Below, in pieces: positions 35,432-45,423 of a stretch of 64,000 nucleotides of DNA. The translations under genes were made by a program, and so were the position numbers. Position 1 is the stretch's first letter; each line of letters opens with the position of its first letter. The DNA is taken from NCBI RefSeq assembly GCF_001042985.1, contig NZ_JYKY01000015.1:51583-115582 (forward strand), in the 5' to 3' direction. The notes beneath the pieces are model-generated. The model searched no databases. It saw only the letters and a program-made list of their open reading frames with translations, and had not been told where the DNA came from. The DNA is from Pseudomonas lundensis. Its GTDB lineage: Bacteria > Pseudomonadota > Gammaproteobacteria > Pseudomonadales > Pseudomonadaceae.

Positions 35432-36673
35432 TTAAATACCACTTGCAGTAGCGGGTAGCGGTAACGCTAGCAAACGCTCATCCAGAAGGTTCAAACCTTC
35501 TTGAAACAGTTGATTGCTGCGATCGGTTTCGCCCAGTTGAGCCAAAAGCCTGGCCAGCTCTGCACATGCTTCAGGGTTGCGCTGAAGTTTCAGGCTGCCC
35601 TCCAGATAATCACGGGCCTTGCCCCACAAACTGTTTTGTAAACACAAGCGACCCAGGGTCAACAGCAGGCTCGGATCTGCCGGATGAGCCTTGAGCCAGC
35701 CTTCAGCCGTTTGCAGTTGTTTGACGGGATCCTTGCCGCGCAATAGACCATACAGACGCACCAGATGGCTGTCGTAACTGCGTTTCAAAGCACCGCGCAA
35801 CACTTCTTCGGCCTCACCTTGAGCCCCCAGTTGTCGCAATTGCTCTGCATACGCCAGCATTAGCGCCGGCTCCTGACGCTGGGCCGAGGTCAATTGCTGC
35901 CACGCACGCTGCAACGATTGCAGGGCCGCCTCGCCTTCCGTCTCGCGTTGTGCTGCCAAATTGAGGTTTTGCCCCCACGCCCGGCTTTCCAGCTCGGCAA
36001 GTTCTTTGGCGGGCAAGACTTTGTCTTTGCGCAGTTCCGGCAACAGGCGGATCAAGGCTGTCCAATCGCCACGCTGTTGGTGCAGACGCTGTAACTGACG
36101 CAGCACCTGCACGTTATGTGGATGACGCTCGTGCATGGTTTGAAGGGTGTTCAGTGCGCCATCGGTGTCGGCGCGGTCTACTTGCAACTGCGCATGGCTC
36201 AAGGCAATCGCAAGCTCTGCCTGTGGCTGACGCTGCAACGCACGCTCAAGCAGTTTGTCGCTCTCTTCGTAATGACCCAGCTCGTTGGCCGCCCGCGCTG
36301 CGCCCAAGTAAAACAACAGCGGCTGGCGCTCCGCTTCGGCCGCACGTGCCAAATGCTTTTGCGCACTGGCCCAGCGTCCTTCGGCAAGGTCCATCTGGCC
36401 CTGTTCGATCGCTATTTGCACACGACGGCTGCGGTTGCGGCGCGACCAGGGATTAACCAGCCCGGTTGAGGCGGTCACCAGTTCGACCAGCAGCTTGATA
36501 CCCCAGATCAGTAGCCACAGCACAACGATCAGCGCCAGCGTGGCCCACACACTGGACTCATAACGAAAACTTTTATAAGCGATCAGCACGTAGCCCGCGT
36601 CTTCGGCGATTGCCAGGCCGATGCAGGCCGCGGCTGCGATCAACAGAAACACAATCACATAGAGGCGTTTCAT
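35432..36673 (-). CDS. hemY: HemY protein
   Basis: 413 residues. Two N-terminal TMs (MKRLYVIVFLLIAAAACIG and WATLALIVVLWLLIWGI) followed by cytoplasmic TPR repeats, for example LFYLGAARAANELGHYEES and ERALQRQPQAELAIALS. HemY is a conserved membrane protein of the hem operon with an unclear role, possibly a scaffold in haem synthesis; it is not protoporphyrinogen oxidase. Start ATG 36673 overlaps the hemX stop (ATGA). Last gene of the operon. Confidence 0.95.
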   Translation of the reverse strand: MKRLYVIVFLLIAAAACIGLAIAEDAGYVLIAYKSFRYESSVWATLALIVVLWLLIWGIKLLVELVTASTGLVNPWSRRNRSRRVQIAIEQGQMDLAEGRWASAQKHLARAAEAERQPLLFYLGAARAANELGHYEESDKLLERALQRQPQAELAIALSHAQLQVDRADTDGALNTLQTMHERHPHNVQVLRQLQRLHQQRGDWTALIRLLPELRKDKVLPAKELAELESRAWGQNLNLAAQRETEGEAALQSLQRAWQQLTSAQRQEPALMLAYAEQLRQLGAQGEAEEVLRGALKRSYDSHLVRLYGLLRGKDPVKQLQTAEGWLKAHPADPSLLLTLGRLCLQNSLWGKARDYLEGSLKLQRNPEACAELARLLAQLGETDRSNQLFQEGLNLLDERLLALPLPATASGI

Positions 36674-37797
36674 GGGCTGGTCTCCTGCGCCGGGTTGCCC
36701 GCAGCCTGACCCGGTTCATCGGCACTGACGTGGCGACGCTCAAGGTAAGCCTGCACCGCACTCAACGTGCCAGACAGGTCCGGGGTTTTGACGGTGACCG
36801 GTTGTTTGCTCAGCTCAACCACTTGCTCCAGCATCTTCTGACTTTGCGGGTTGTCCTGGTTGAAGTTGCCTTTAAGCACCTCTTCAGCCTGCGCCAAAGC
36901 CTGGGTGTACACCGGCGCCTGACCATTGAGCGCCGCCCATTGCGCCTGCTCCAGTGCAAGGCTCAAGGCCAGACGCACTTGCGTCAGGCTTTGCCCTGCC
37001 AGCAGGGGCCGGACGTTTTTATCCGCGTTGAAATCAATACGAATGTAATGGGAGATTTCGTCCCACCACTGCGCCCATCGGCTGGCGCCATCCCCGTCTG
37101 CTGTCAGGCCAAGCAATGAGTCGCCCTGGTCCTGATAAGCCGGGGCCAACGCATTGAGCTGGGCGACTTGATCGCGCAAGGCCGCCAGTCGCAGGAACAG
37201 GCCGGTACGGTCTGGCTGTTCGACACTGCGCAAGGCCGCGAGGCTTTTGGCCAATTGTTCCCGCGCAGCAAACGAGCCCGGGTCATTCTGTTCACGCAAA
37301 ATGGCATCTGCACCTTCCACCAGCGCCTGCGCACTGGTGATGTCTTGCAGTGCCGAGAGGCGCAGGCTGGCCAGACGCAGTAAATGCTCGGCCTCCGCCA
37401 AACGCCAATCTTTACGGCTTGCGCCCAGCACGGTTTCAAGGCGCTGATTCAAACGCTGCTGGTCACCCTGCAACTGCACGACCAACTGGCGCTGATCATC
37501 CAGTTGGCTGGCCGAAGGCAATTGATTCAGGCGCGTCAGCAGCTTTTGCTCACCTTGTTTGATGGACAGGGTTTGCGCACCCAGGGCTTGCACTTCGCTC
37601 AGCTGTTGCGCCGTGTCCGTTTGTAGATGACGGACCTGCCACACGCCCCAACCGCCCACCGCAACACCGGCAGCACCGAGCAACAAGGCGACGATCGCCA
37701 GGCCATTGCCCCGGCGCTCAGGCTTGACGACAGGCTTTTCAGCCTGCGTTTGCGGCGCGGGCTGCACAGGTTCTTTAGTCAAGATTGTTTCGCTCAC
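36670..37797 (-). CDS. hemX: HemX, uroporphyrinogen-III C-methyltransferase-like membrane protein
   Basis: 375 residues from GTG 37797 (VSETILTKEPVQPAPQTQ), chosen because AAAGGA lies 5-8 bases upstream; the long frame further upstream is hemD's shadow. One TM at about 37-55 (LAIVALLLGAAGVAVGGWG), then a long periplasmic coiled-coil and helical domain (from 60), including DWRLAEAEHLLRLASLRL, the family hallmark. The C-terminus is Gln/Pro-rich. Annotated methyltransferase by old analogy; the sequence has no SAM site. Operon position after hemD. Confidence 0.94.
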   Translation of the reverse strand: MSETILTKEPVQPAPQTQAEKPVVKPERRGNGLAIVALLLGAAGVAVGGWGVWQVRHLQTDTAQQLSEVQALGAQTLSIKQGEQKLLTRLNQLPSASQLDDQRQLVVQLQGDQQRLNQRLETVLGASRKDWRLAEAEHLLRLASLRLSALQDITSAQALVEGADAILREQNDPGSFAAREQLAKSLAALRSVEQPDRTGLFLRLAALRDQVAQLNALAPAYQDQGDSLLGLTADGDGASRWAQWWDEISHYIRIDFNADKNVRPLLAGQSLTQVRLALSLALEQAQWAALNGQAPVYTQALAQAEEVLKGNFNQDNPQSQKMLEQVVELSKQPVTVKTPDLSGTLSAVQAYLERRHVSADEPGQAAGNPAQETSP

Positions 37798-37813
37798 GTA
37801 TCCATCCTTTGCA

Positions 37814-38581
37814 TTAGAGGGCAGGTACGGGATGCTCCCGTAACGCCGCCAGCAAAGCCGCGGCACTGGCGCCACGACAATCCACAACATGTTGGGCCCC
37901 GGCGCTGCGCGCCATCTCAGCCACGCGGGGGCTTGGAACAAACAACGGTAACGCGGACAGTCGGGACCAGGCATCGCCAGCCAACTGCCGTAAATGTTCG
38001 AATCCTTGTCCACTGCTGACCACCAGCGCGTTCAGGCGTTCCACTTGAACGCGCTGGCTCAGCGTATGCGGCGGGTAGGACGGCAATTCACGCGCATAGA
38101 GCTCAAGGTAGTCGACCTCTGCCCCCAACTGGCGCAAATGGTCGGCCAATCGCTCGCGCCCGCCCTGCCCGCGCATGATTAAAACCTTGCGCCCGGCGCC
38201 TTCAACAGCCTGTTTGAACGCCGGCAAGGCCAGCAAGGCCTCACTGTCATCTGCCGATTGAGGGTAGCTAACATCCAGCCCGTAGTCGGCGAGAATCTGC
38301 GCGGTGGCGGCCCCGACACTGAACCACTTCTGCCGGGGCGACGGCGGCCCGTATTGATTGACCAGTGCCAGCCCCAAGCGTGCAGCGGGTTTACTGACGA
38401 CAATGACCGCGCAGTAACGATCCAGCCCGGCAACCCGTGCGCGCTGCGCGTCGCTTAACGCCAGCGGCCGGATCGCCAACAACGGTAAACTGCTGCTGAA
38501 CACCCCGGCAGTCGCCAACTCGGCCGCCAGTGCCGCCGAGTCCTCGGTTGGCCGGGTCAGCAACACGCGCCAGCCTGTCAC
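37814..38581 (-). CDS. hemD: uroporphyrinogen-III synthase
   Basis: 255 residues from GTG 38581, overlapping the hemC stop by 4 bases. Two alpha/beta domains, opening [20 protein letters not shown]. The sequence is weakly conserved in this family but shows the expected VSKPAARL and [17 protein letters not shown]. It cyclises hydroxymethylbilane to uroporphyrinogen III, the branch point of haem, sirohaem and cobalamin pathways. Operon hemC-hemD-hemX-hemY. Confidence 0.96.
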   Translation of the reverse strand: MTGWRVLLTRPTEDSAALAAELATAGVFSSSLPLLAIRPLALSDAQRARVAGLDRYCAVIVVSKPAARLGLALVNQYGPPSPRQKWFSVGAATAQILADYGLDVSYPQSADDSEALLALPAFKQAVEGAGRKVLIMRGQGGRERLADHLRQLGAEVDYLELYARELPSYPPHTLSQRVQVERLNALVVSSGQGFEHLRQLAGDAWSRLSALPLFVPSPRVAEMARSAGAQHVVDCRGASAAALLAALREHPVPAL

Positions 38582-39519
38582 TCGTGACCTGCCTCACCAT
38601 AAACGGCTTTAAGGATGTCGCCCGCGCCCTGAGCCAACAACGCCTCAGCGACCTGCTCACCCAGCGCCTGAGCAGCGCTGCGAGGCGCCCTGGCATCCGC
38701 GCTCAACAGGGTCCCGCCGCTCGGCTCGCCCACCAGACCTCGCAACCATAGCTGCTCGCCTTCAAGCACGGCGTAGCACGCAATCGGAACCTGACACCCG
38801 CCATTGAGGTGTTTGTTCAAGGCACGTTCGGCCGTAACACGCACGGCCGTGTCGGCGTGATGCAAGGGCGCGAGCAACGCATGAATTTCGGTGTCGGCGC
38901 TGCGGCATTCGATGCCTACAGCCCCTTGGCCACCGGCGGGCAGGCTGTCTTCGATGCTGATGGCGGATGTGATGCGCGCTTCAAAACCGAGACGAATCAG
39001 ACCGGCTGCAGCCAGGATGATGGCGTCGTATTCGCCCGCGTCGAGCTTGGCCAGACGGGTATTGACGTTGCCGCGCAGGAAGCGGATTTCGAGATCCGGA
39101 CGACGGGTCAACAATTGGGCCTGACGACGCAGGCTTGAAGTACCGACCACGCTGCCCTTGGGCAAGGCGTCAAGGCTGGCGTAGGTGTTGGAAACAAAAG
39201 CGTCACGTGGGTCTTCACGCTCACAGATGCAAAACAGACCGAGGCCTTCAGGGAAGTCCATCGGCACATCTTTCATCGAGTGAACGGCAATGTCGGCTTC
39301 GTTTTCAAGCAAGGCTGTTTCCAGCTCTTTGACGAACAGGCCCTTGCCGCCGATTTTTGACAGCGGCGAGTCCAGCAGCTTGTCACCACGGCTGACCATG
39401 GGCACCAGCGTCACCAACAGACCAGGGTGGGCCTGCTCCAGACGGGCTTTAACGAATTCGGCCTGCCACAGAGCCAGGGCGCTTTTACGGGTAGCGATGC
39501 GGATTTCGCGAGAGGACAT
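38578..39519 (-). CDS. hemC: porphobilinogen deaminase (hydroxymethylbilane synthase)
   Basis: 313 residues. Conserved elements: [41 protein letters not shown] with the substrate-binding arginines, and [16 protein letters not shown], whose first cysteine anchors the dipyrromethane cofactor. It condenses four porphobilinogens. First gene of the hem operon; its promoter must lie in the 125 bases shared with the algR terminator. Confidence 0.97.
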   Translation of the reverse strand: MSSREIRIATRKSALALWQAEFVKARLEQAHPGLLVTLVPMVSRGDKLLDSPLSKIGGKGLFVKELETALLENEADIAVHSMKDVPMDFPEGLGLFCICEREDPRDAFVSNTYASLDALPKGSVVGTSSLRRQAQLLTRRPDLEIRFLRGNVNTRLAKLDAGEYDAIILAAAGLIRLGFEARITSAISIEDSLPAGGQGAVGIECRSADTEIHALLAPLHHADTAVRVTAERALNKHLNGGCQVPIACYAVLEGEQLWLRGLVGEPSGGTLLSADARAPRSAAQALGEQVAEALLAQGAGDILKAVYGEAGHE

Positions 39520-39621
39520 GGATCAATCCGTACTGAAAAGATACGGCGGATAATAACAGCTCAGCCAAATGAGCTTTGACTTGTATCAGAGGTCAGCGGC
39601 CTCCCTGGCCGAAAACGGGGC

Positions 39622-39645
39622 GCACGCGCCCTTTTTGGCGCGTGC
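39622..39645 (-). terminator. terminator at the algR 3' end
   Basis: GCACGCGCC and GGCGCGTGC with a 6-base loop; on the minus strand the stem begins within the algR stop codon and is followed by GCCCCGTTTT. GC-rich stem with a modest T-run, so probably a terminator separating algR from hemC. Confidence 0.55.
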
Positions 39646-40391
39646 TACAGCTGCTGCATCATTTTGCGAACACCCGCCACATGGCGACGGCTGACAATCA
39701 ACGCATCACCGTTGAGCCCTTTGAGGAACAACTGAAAGTGCCCCAGCGGCGTACGCTGCAGACGCTCGATCCGATTACGCGCCACCAGCGCATTGCGGTG
39801 GATACGCACAAAGCGTTCGCCAAACTCGTCTTCCAACGCCTTGAGCGGTTCATCGAGCAGGACTTCACCGCCTTCATGGCGCAAGGTCACGTATTTGTGG
39901 TCGGCAATAAAGTAGATCACCTGGTCGATAGGGATCAGCTCGATGCCTTTGCGGGTACGGGCGCTGATGTGGCTGCGGGGGCCACTGCCCGACTGCGCTG
40001 CAGGCCTTGTAAGCGCGGCCAATTGAATGCGGTTGGGCCGATGCGCCTCTTTGAGGGCGGCGCTCAGGTCCTGGGCATTCACAGGTTTGAGCACATAGCT
40101 GACGCCGCTGTCTTTGAGGGCTTGCTCGGGGAACTCGTCTGGCGCCACGCAGAACACCACCGATGGCGGCAGTTCGCGCTCGCACAATTTCGCAGCCACT
40201 TGCAGCCCGTCCAGGCCCGGCATGCGGATGTCGAGTAACACGACGTCCGGTTTCAGGCTCTCGATCAGGCTTAACGCCTCTTCGCCATCAGTGGCGCCGG
40301 GTTCCAGCAATGTGTAGCCCTCAAGCGAGCCGAGCAGTTGGCTCAAGTGCTCGCGGGCCAGGGTTTCGTCATCAACGATCAGGACATTCAT
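39645..40391 (-). CDS. algR: LytTR response regulator AlgR, orphan
   Basis: 248 residues, ATG 40391 (MNVLIVDDE). Receiver domain (1-120) with Asp8, Asp9, phospho-acceptor Asp54 (VVLLDIRMP) and Lys102 (LKPV). The position normally holding the Thr/Ser switch has Val82 (FCVAPDEF). The LytTR DNA-binding domain (about 140-245) carries YVTLRHEGGEVLLDEPLKAL and RIHRNALVAR. AlgR controls alginate, twitching and cyanide genes in P. aeruginosa. Its sensor AlgZ/FimS, normally between algR and argH, is absent here: only a 384-base gap remains before argH. Confidence 0.95.
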   Translation of the reverse strand: MNVLIVDDETLAREHLSQLLGSLEGYTLLEPGATDGEEALSLIESLKPDVVLLDIRMPGLDGLQVAAKLCERELPPSVVFCVAPDEFPEQALKDSGVSYVLKPVNAQDLSAALKEAHRPNRIQLAALTRPAAQSGSGPRSHISARTRKGIELIPIDQVIYFIADHKYVTLRHEGGEVLLDEPLKALEDEFGERFVRIHRNALVARNRIERLQRTPLGHFQLFLKGLNGDALIVSRRHVAGVRKMMQQL

Positions 40392-40775
40392 ATAGCGCTG
40401 TATTCCTGCGTGAGTCTCGCACAAGGATAGCGTAGACAGGTGAAGTGACGGCTGTCACGGCGATCGATGCTAAGACTAGCGCGAAGGCCAAAAAGTGCCG
40501 CAAACCGCACAGCAATATTCACCTGTGTCTGTTGCTCGTTTTAATTGCGGATCCGTCGAAGCACCAGCAAACATCTGTAACGACTTATCCATACGACCAA
40601 CTGTAGACGGTTGCCAAGCCGAAGGCGCCCAATCGATACAATTCGTTTCGGTATTTTTTTATACCTCAGTTCGGACTAAAACCAACCGACCTGCGTCAAC
40701 GCCTTGAACGGCAACCCTGTTATGATTCGCGGTAACTTTTTGTGTAACTCCCCTCAGCCGATTACGAGCGAATCC
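40392..40775. other. algR-argH intergenic region where algZ is expected
   Basis: 384 bases between divergent algR and argH. No histidine-kinase fragment is seen on either strand. It holds AT-rich stretches, a GGTAT-T6-ATACC dyad (40650-40665) and the argH promoter. Confidence 0.6.
40718..40726 (+). promoter_or_regulatory. extended -10 promoter of argH
   Basis: TGTTATGAT combines the TGn extension with TATGAT, giving a start near 40733 and a leader of about 43 bases. No good -35 is seen at 17 bases, which suits an extended -10 promoter. Confidence 0.45.
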
Positions 40776-42170
40776 ATGAGCACCGACAAGACCAATCAGT
40801 CCTGGGGCGGCCGCTTCAGTGAACCCGTCGACGCCTTCGTTGCGCGCTTCACCGCCTCCGTCACCTTCGACCAGCGCCTTTATCGTCACGACATCATGGG
40901 CTCCGTGGCCCACGCCACCATGCTGGCCAAGGTCGGTGTGCTGACCGATGCCGAACGCGACAGCATCATCGATGGCTTGAAGACCATCCAGAGCGAAATT
41001 GAAGCCGGTACGTTTGACTGGCGCATTGATCTGGAAGACGTGCACATGAACATCGAGGCGCGTCTGACCGACCGCATCGGCGTGACCGGCAAAAAACTGC
41101 ACACCGGCCGTAGCCGTAACGATCAGGTTGCGACGGATATCCGCTTGTGGCTGCGCGATGAAATCGACCTCATCCTGGCTGAAATCACCCGTTTGCAAAA
41201 AGGGCTGCTGGAGCAGGCCGAACGCGAAGCCGAGACCATCATGCCCGGCTTCACCCACCTGCAAACCGCCCAGCCCGTGACATTCGGTCACCACATGCTG
41301 GCGTGGTTTGAAATGCTCAGCCGCGACTACGAGCGCCTTGTGGACTGCCGCAAGCGCACCAACCGCATGCCGCTGGGCAGCGCCGCGCTGGCGGGCACCA
41401 CGTACCCGATCGATCGCGAATTCACCGCACAATTGCTGGGCTTCGACGCCGTGGGTGGCAACTCGCTGGACAACGTGTCGGATCGCGATTTCGCCATCGA
41501 GTTCTGCGCTGCCGCCAGCATCGCGATGATGCACTTGTCGCGCTTCTCCGAAGAGTTGGTGCTGTGGACCAGCGCGCAGTTCCAGTTCATTGACCTGCCT
41601 GACCGCTTCTGCACCGGCAGCTCGATCATGCCGCAAAAGAAAAACCCTGACGTGCCCGAGCTGGTTCGTGGCAAAAGCGGCCGTGTGTTCGGCGCCCTGA
41701 TGGGCCTGCTGACCTTGATGAAGGGCCAGCCGCTGGCCTACAACAAGGACAATCAGGAAGACAAAGAGCCGTTATTCGATGCCGCCGACACCCTGCGCGA
41801 TTCGCTGCGGGCATTTGCCGACATGATCCCGGCGATCAAACCCAAGCACGCCATCATGCGCGAAGCCGCACTGCGCGGGTTCTCCACGGCGACCGACCTG
41901 GCGGACTACCTGGTACGCCGCGGCCTGCCGTTCCGCGACTGCCACGAAATCGTGGGCCACGCCGTGAAGTACGGGGTTGAAACAGGCAAGGACCTGGCTG
42001 AGATGAGCCTCGAAGAACTGCGTCAGTTCAGTGACCAGATCGACGATGACGTGTTTGCAGTGCTGACCCTGGAAGGCTCGGTGAATGCGCGTAACCACAT
42101 CGGCGGCACTGCCCCGGCACAGGTCAAGGCAGCGGTTACTCGCGGCAAAGCCTTGCTGGCCAACCGCTGA
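40776..42170 (+). CDS. argH: argininosuccinate lyase
   Basis: 464 residues from ATG 40776 ([17 protein letters not shown]); the open frame extends upstream through the promoter region and that part is ignored. Member of the fumarase/aspartase superfamily with the signature [11 protein letters not shown] containing the catalytic serine loop, [13 protein letters not shown] and [13 protein letters not shown]. It splits argininosuccinate into arginine and fumarate, the last arginine step. Single gene, divergent from algR. Confidence 0.98.
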   Translation: MSTDKTNQSWGGRFSEPVDAFVARFTASVTFDQRLYRHDIMGSVAHATMLAKVGVLTDAERDSIIDGLKTIQSEIEAGTFDWRIDLEDVHMNIEARLTDRIGVTGKKLHTGRSRNDQVATDIRLWLRDEIDLILAEITRLQKGLLEQAEREAETIMPGFTHLQTAQPVTFGHHMLAWFEMLSRDYERLVDCRKRTNRMPLGSAALAGTTYPIDREFTAQLLGFDAVGGNSLDNVSDRDFAIEFCAAASIAMMHLSRFSEELVLWTSAQFQFIDLPDRFCTGSSIMPQKKNPDVPELVRGKSGRVFGALMGLLTLMKGQPLAYNKDNQEDKEPLFDAADTLRDSLRAFADMIPAIKPKHAIMREAALRGFSTATDLADYLVRRGLPFRDCHEIVGHAVKYGVETGKDLAEMSLEELRQFSDQIDDDVFAVLTLEGSVNARNHIGGTAPAQVKAAVTRGKALLANR

Positions 42171-42274
42171 AACCTGGAGTCGCTGTCGAGACACGAGGCG
42201 GTGATCGGGCGCCGCCCTATCAACTGGCCTCATGCCACTCGCCAGCGACTTCGTCGGGCGCCCAAGGCGTCCGA

Positions 42275-42934
42275 TTATTTCTTGCTACTGATCCACGCCA
42301 AAAATTGCGGCATGGCCGCGTCTTTGTCGGCTGCGATCTTCTGTGCGTGCGGGGTTTGCTCAAGCTGCTTGAGTAATGCTTTGGCCGCAGGCCATTCGGC
42401 CAGCAAATCCAGTTCAAACACTTTCTGCCCGACAGCACACGCCAGACTCACGCTGTAGAGGAAGAAAATATCCGCCACGGTGAACGTTTCGCCTGCCACA
42501 TACGGGGCGAATTTGCCGTGCCTGCCCAGAGACGAAATGCCCTGAATCAGCTCGGCCTTGGCTTTTTCCTTGATCACGTCCGGCACGCTCATGCCAAAGA
42601 ACGCCTCGGGGTAACAGGCGCGGGCAGGCAACTCGATATACACCTCGATTTCCTTGGCCAGCGCCAGCACCTGCGCACGCTCGAACGGATCGACCGGCAA
42701 CAGACGGGTGCCCGGCTGGGTGTCCTCAATGTATTGAAGGATCACGCTGGTTTCGTTGACGAACCCTTGCTCAACACCCAGCACAGGCACTTTGCCACGT
42801 GGGCTGATGGCCAGCGCTTCAGGGGTTTGCGCGGCAAAAAAAGGCACTTCCTCGAAGGGCACGCCTTTTTCCAGCAGCGCCATTTTGACCATGTTGTAGT
42901 AGTTGCTGACGGCAAATCCATAAAGCTTGAGCAT
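42275..42934 (-). CDS. glutathione S-transferase family protein
   Basis: 219 residues. Thioredoxin-like N-terminal domain (1-78: MLKLYGFAVSNYYNMVKMAL, cis-Pro in RGKVPVL, glutathione-binding NETSVILQYIE) and a helical C-terminal domain (from about 85). Serine in SNYYN is a possible catalytic residue. Substrate unknown. It ends 105 bases after argH, convergent. Confidence 0.92.
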   Translation of the reverse strand: MLKLYGFAVSNYYNMVKMALLEKGVPFEEVPFFAAQTPEALAISPRGKVPVLGVEQGFVNETSVILQYIEDTQPGTRLLPVDPFERAQVLALAKEIEVYIELPARACYPEAFFGMSVPDVIKEKAKAELIQGISSLGRHGKFAPYVAGETFTVADIFFLYSVSLACAVGQKVFELDLLAEWPAAKALLKQLEQTPHAQKIAADKDAAMPQFLAWISSKK

Positions 42935-43058
42935 TGCGAAGCCTCCAGGCCAGGTTGGGGTGGGCAGCGCTTGTTATAGAGCTTCGCCACCGGACTGGCT
43001 AGCAGCATCATTGTGCTGAATGCAGTTAAACTGCGGCCTTTACTTAAGGAGCCTGCCC

Positions 43059-43343
43059 ATGAGCGAGCCAACAGACATCGATAACGACGAAGAAGCGTTC
43101 GCCGAAAACACCCTGATCGAGGCCATCGAGAACCAGATCGAGGCCGACAATCCACCTGCTGCCAAAGCCACGTTCAACAAGCTGACGCTAGTGGGTTATG
43201 AGCGCGATGAGATTTTGAACATGATGGCCCACGTGCTGGCGGTGGAAATTGACGCGATCCTCGAAGAAGACCGCGCCTTCAACACCGAGTGGTACGAAGC
43301 CGCGTTACGCGCTCTGCCAGAGCTGCCACCCGAGAAGAACTGA
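43059..43343 (+). CDS. conserved hypothetical acidic protein
   Basis: 94 residues from ATG 43059 (MSEPTDIDNDEEAFAEN) with AAGGAG 8 bases upstream. Strongly acidic at both ends with a helical middle: KATFNKLTLVGYERDEILNM. It resembles DUF1841-type short cytosolic proteins but no family can be named with confidence. No signal or TM. It lies alone between the GST gene and the convergent GGDEF-EAL gene. Confidence 0.8.
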   Translation: MSEPTDIDNDEEAFAENTLIEAIENQIEADNPPAAKATFNKLTLVGYERDEILNMMAHVLAVEIDAILEEDRAFNTEWYEAALRALPELPPEKN

Positions 43344-43351
43344 GCCCGCGC

Positions 43352-45274
43352 TCAGGGGCGAATCGTCGGCGCCCGCTGCCAATCCAGATCACGGGCGGGC
43401 ACCGGGCGGCCAAACCAGTAACCCTGCCCCAAGTCGCAATGGTGGTCGAGCAGGAACTGCGCCTGTTCGACATACTCGATGCCTTCAGCATGCACTTGCA
43501 TGCCCATGCTCTGAGCCAACGCGATGACGGCGCGCACAATCGCCACATCGTCATCGTCACCGGGTAGGCCGGCGACAAATCCCTGGTCGATTTTTAGCTT
43601 TTGCACGGGCAAACGCTTGAGGCGTAACAGCGAAGAGAATCCAGTGCCGAAGTCATCAATCGCCAGCCGCAAGCCCAGCTCACGCAGACGATGCATCTGC
43701 TCGAGCGCCACCTCCGAATTGTCCATAACCGCACTTTCGGTCACTTCCAGCTCCAGCAACGCCGGGTTCAGACCGGTGTCGGCCAATACCGTGGACACCA
43801 ACTGATACAGCTCGGGCCGTGCAAACAGACGGCTGGAAATGTTCACAGCGACAAACGACAAATCCACGCCCGCCGCTTGCCATTGGCACATTTGCCAGCA
43901 CGCTTGTTCAAGCACCCACGCATCAATCTCGGCAATCAGCCCCGTGCGCTCGGCAATCGGGATAAATTCGCCTGGTGCCACCAGACCGCGCTGCGGATGC
44001 TGCCAGCGCACCAGCGCCTCCACGCCCACCATGCGGCTGGTGGTCAGATCGTGGACCGGCTGGAAATACACCCGCAGCTCTTGCTGCTCCAGGGCACGCC
44101 GCAAATCACTGGCCACTTCGATGCGGTATTGCGCGTGAGCGGTCAGCTCTTCGGTGTACAACGCGTAGCCTTCGCGGCCTGCACTTTTGGCCTTGAACAG
44201 CGCCGAGTCGGCATTGCGCAGCAGTTGTTCGGCATTCAGGGCGTCATTGGGGTACAAGCTGATGCCCACGCTGGCGCTGATAAACAGCTGGTGGGTTTCT
44301 AGGATGAACGCGCCCTTCATGACTTCGAGCACTTGCTGAGCAAAGCCGGCAGCCTGCGCAACTTGGGTGCAGTTTTCCACCAGCACGGCGAATTCATCGC
44401 CGCCCAGGCGAGCCACGGTAAAGCCTTTGCCAAACACCGCCGTCAGGCGCTCGCCAACCGCCTTGAGCAACAGATCGCCCACGTTGTGGCCCATGCTGTC
44501 GTTGATGATTTTGAAATGGTCGAGGTCGATCATCAGCAGCGCGCAACCCGACTTGTGACGCTGTGCGTAAGCCAACGCCTGCTCGGCACGGTCAGTAAAC
44601 AGCAGGCGGTTGGGCAAGTCGGTCAGCGGGTCGTGATGCGCCAGACGCATCAACTCGCTCTGGGTATTTTTGATCGCGGAAATATCGGAAAACACGGCAA
44701 CGTAATGCGTGATCTGATCTTTATTGTCGCGAACAGCCCGGATTGTCTGCCATTGAGGATAGATCTCACCACTTTTGCGTCGATTCCAGATTTCACCGTG
44801 CCATTCGCCGGTTTTTTCCAGCGATTCGAACACAGCCTGATAAAATTCCGGCCCATGATGCCCCGACTTGAACATATTGGGCCGTTGACCCAGCACTTCC
44901 TCGGGCGCATAACCGGTGATTTTTACCAAGGCCGGGTTCACGTGCACGATGACTCCATTGTGGTCGCTGACCAGCACCCCTTCCCGGGTACAGTCGAACA
45001 CCACCGCAGCCTGACGCAGACGCTCTTGATCCAGACGCTGGCGGCGCAAGCGAGCGCCCATGCCCAGAAAACTGAACAACCGGGCACGCGCAAGGAATAT
45101 CAGTCCCGCACTGACACCCACCCACACGTAGCTATTTACCCGCTGCCAGCGTGCCAGTTGGGCTGAATCATCAAGAAAACTGTTCAATAAGTGATCAGTG
45201 AGAAACAGCCATAAAACCGACAACAGCCCGTATAACAGGGCTGCACGCATGGCATCACGATAAGAAACCGACAT
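43352..45274 (-). CDS. membrane PAS-GGDEF-EAL c-di-GMP enzyme
   Basis: 640 residues. Two N-terminal TMs (about 12-30 and 50-66), a PAS domain (about 85-205; ITGYAPEEVLGQRPNMFKSG), a GGDEF domain with intact GGDEF (near 292) and an EAL domain with intact EAL (near 418) and the later DDFGTGFSSLL and the Glu of HAEGIE. No RxxD inhibition site precedes GGDEF. It may both make and break c-di-GMP. In P. aeruginosa the homologous PA0285 (PipA) also neighbours desA, which supports orthology. Divergent from desA. Confidence 0.95.
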   Translation of the reverse strand: MSVSYRDAMRAALLYGLLSVLWLFLTDHLLNSFLDDSAQLARWQRVNSYVWVGVSAGLIFLARARLFSFLGMGARLRRQRLDQERLRQAAVVFDCTREGVLVSDHNGVIVHVNPALVKITGYAPEEVLGQRPNMFKSGHHGPEFYQAVFESLEKTGEWHGEIWNRRKSGEIYPQWQTIRAVRDNKDQITHYVAVFSDISAIKNTQSELMRLAHHDPLTDLPNRLLFTDRAEQALAYAQRHKSGCALLMIDLDHFKIINDSMGHNVGDLLLKAVGERLTAVFGKGFTVARLGGDEFAVLVENCTQVAQAAGFAQQVLEVMKGAFILETHQLFISASVGISLYPNDALNAEQLLRNADSALFKAKSAGREGYALYTEELTAHAQYRIEVASDLRRALEQQELRVYFQPVHDLTTSRMVGVEALVRWQHPQRGLVAPGEFIPIAERTGLIAEIDAWVLEQACWQMCQWQAAGVDLSFVAVNISSRLFARPELYQLVSTVLADTGLNPALLELEVTESAVMDNSEVALEQMHRLRELGLRLAIDDFGTGFSSLLRLKRLPVQKLKIDQGFVAGLPGDDDDVAIVRAVIALAQSMGMQVHAEGIEYVEQAQFLLDHHCDLGQGYWFGRPVPARDLDWQRAPTIRP

Positions 45275-45423
45275 AAGACAGTTAAAACGCCTACAAAAAA
45301 AGAGGAATTATAGTGTAAGAAACATCCGGCGACTGTTATCTGAAAGGCCGACTGGTTTTATCCGGCTGCATAGTGATAATGCGTGTTGCAGTTTTTTTCA
45401 TCTTCCCGAGGGCCAAACAGCCT

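Noticed and set aside
40392..40775. Remnant of algZ
   Set aside because: No kinase-like segment was seen in any frame; the gap appears to be regulatory sequence.
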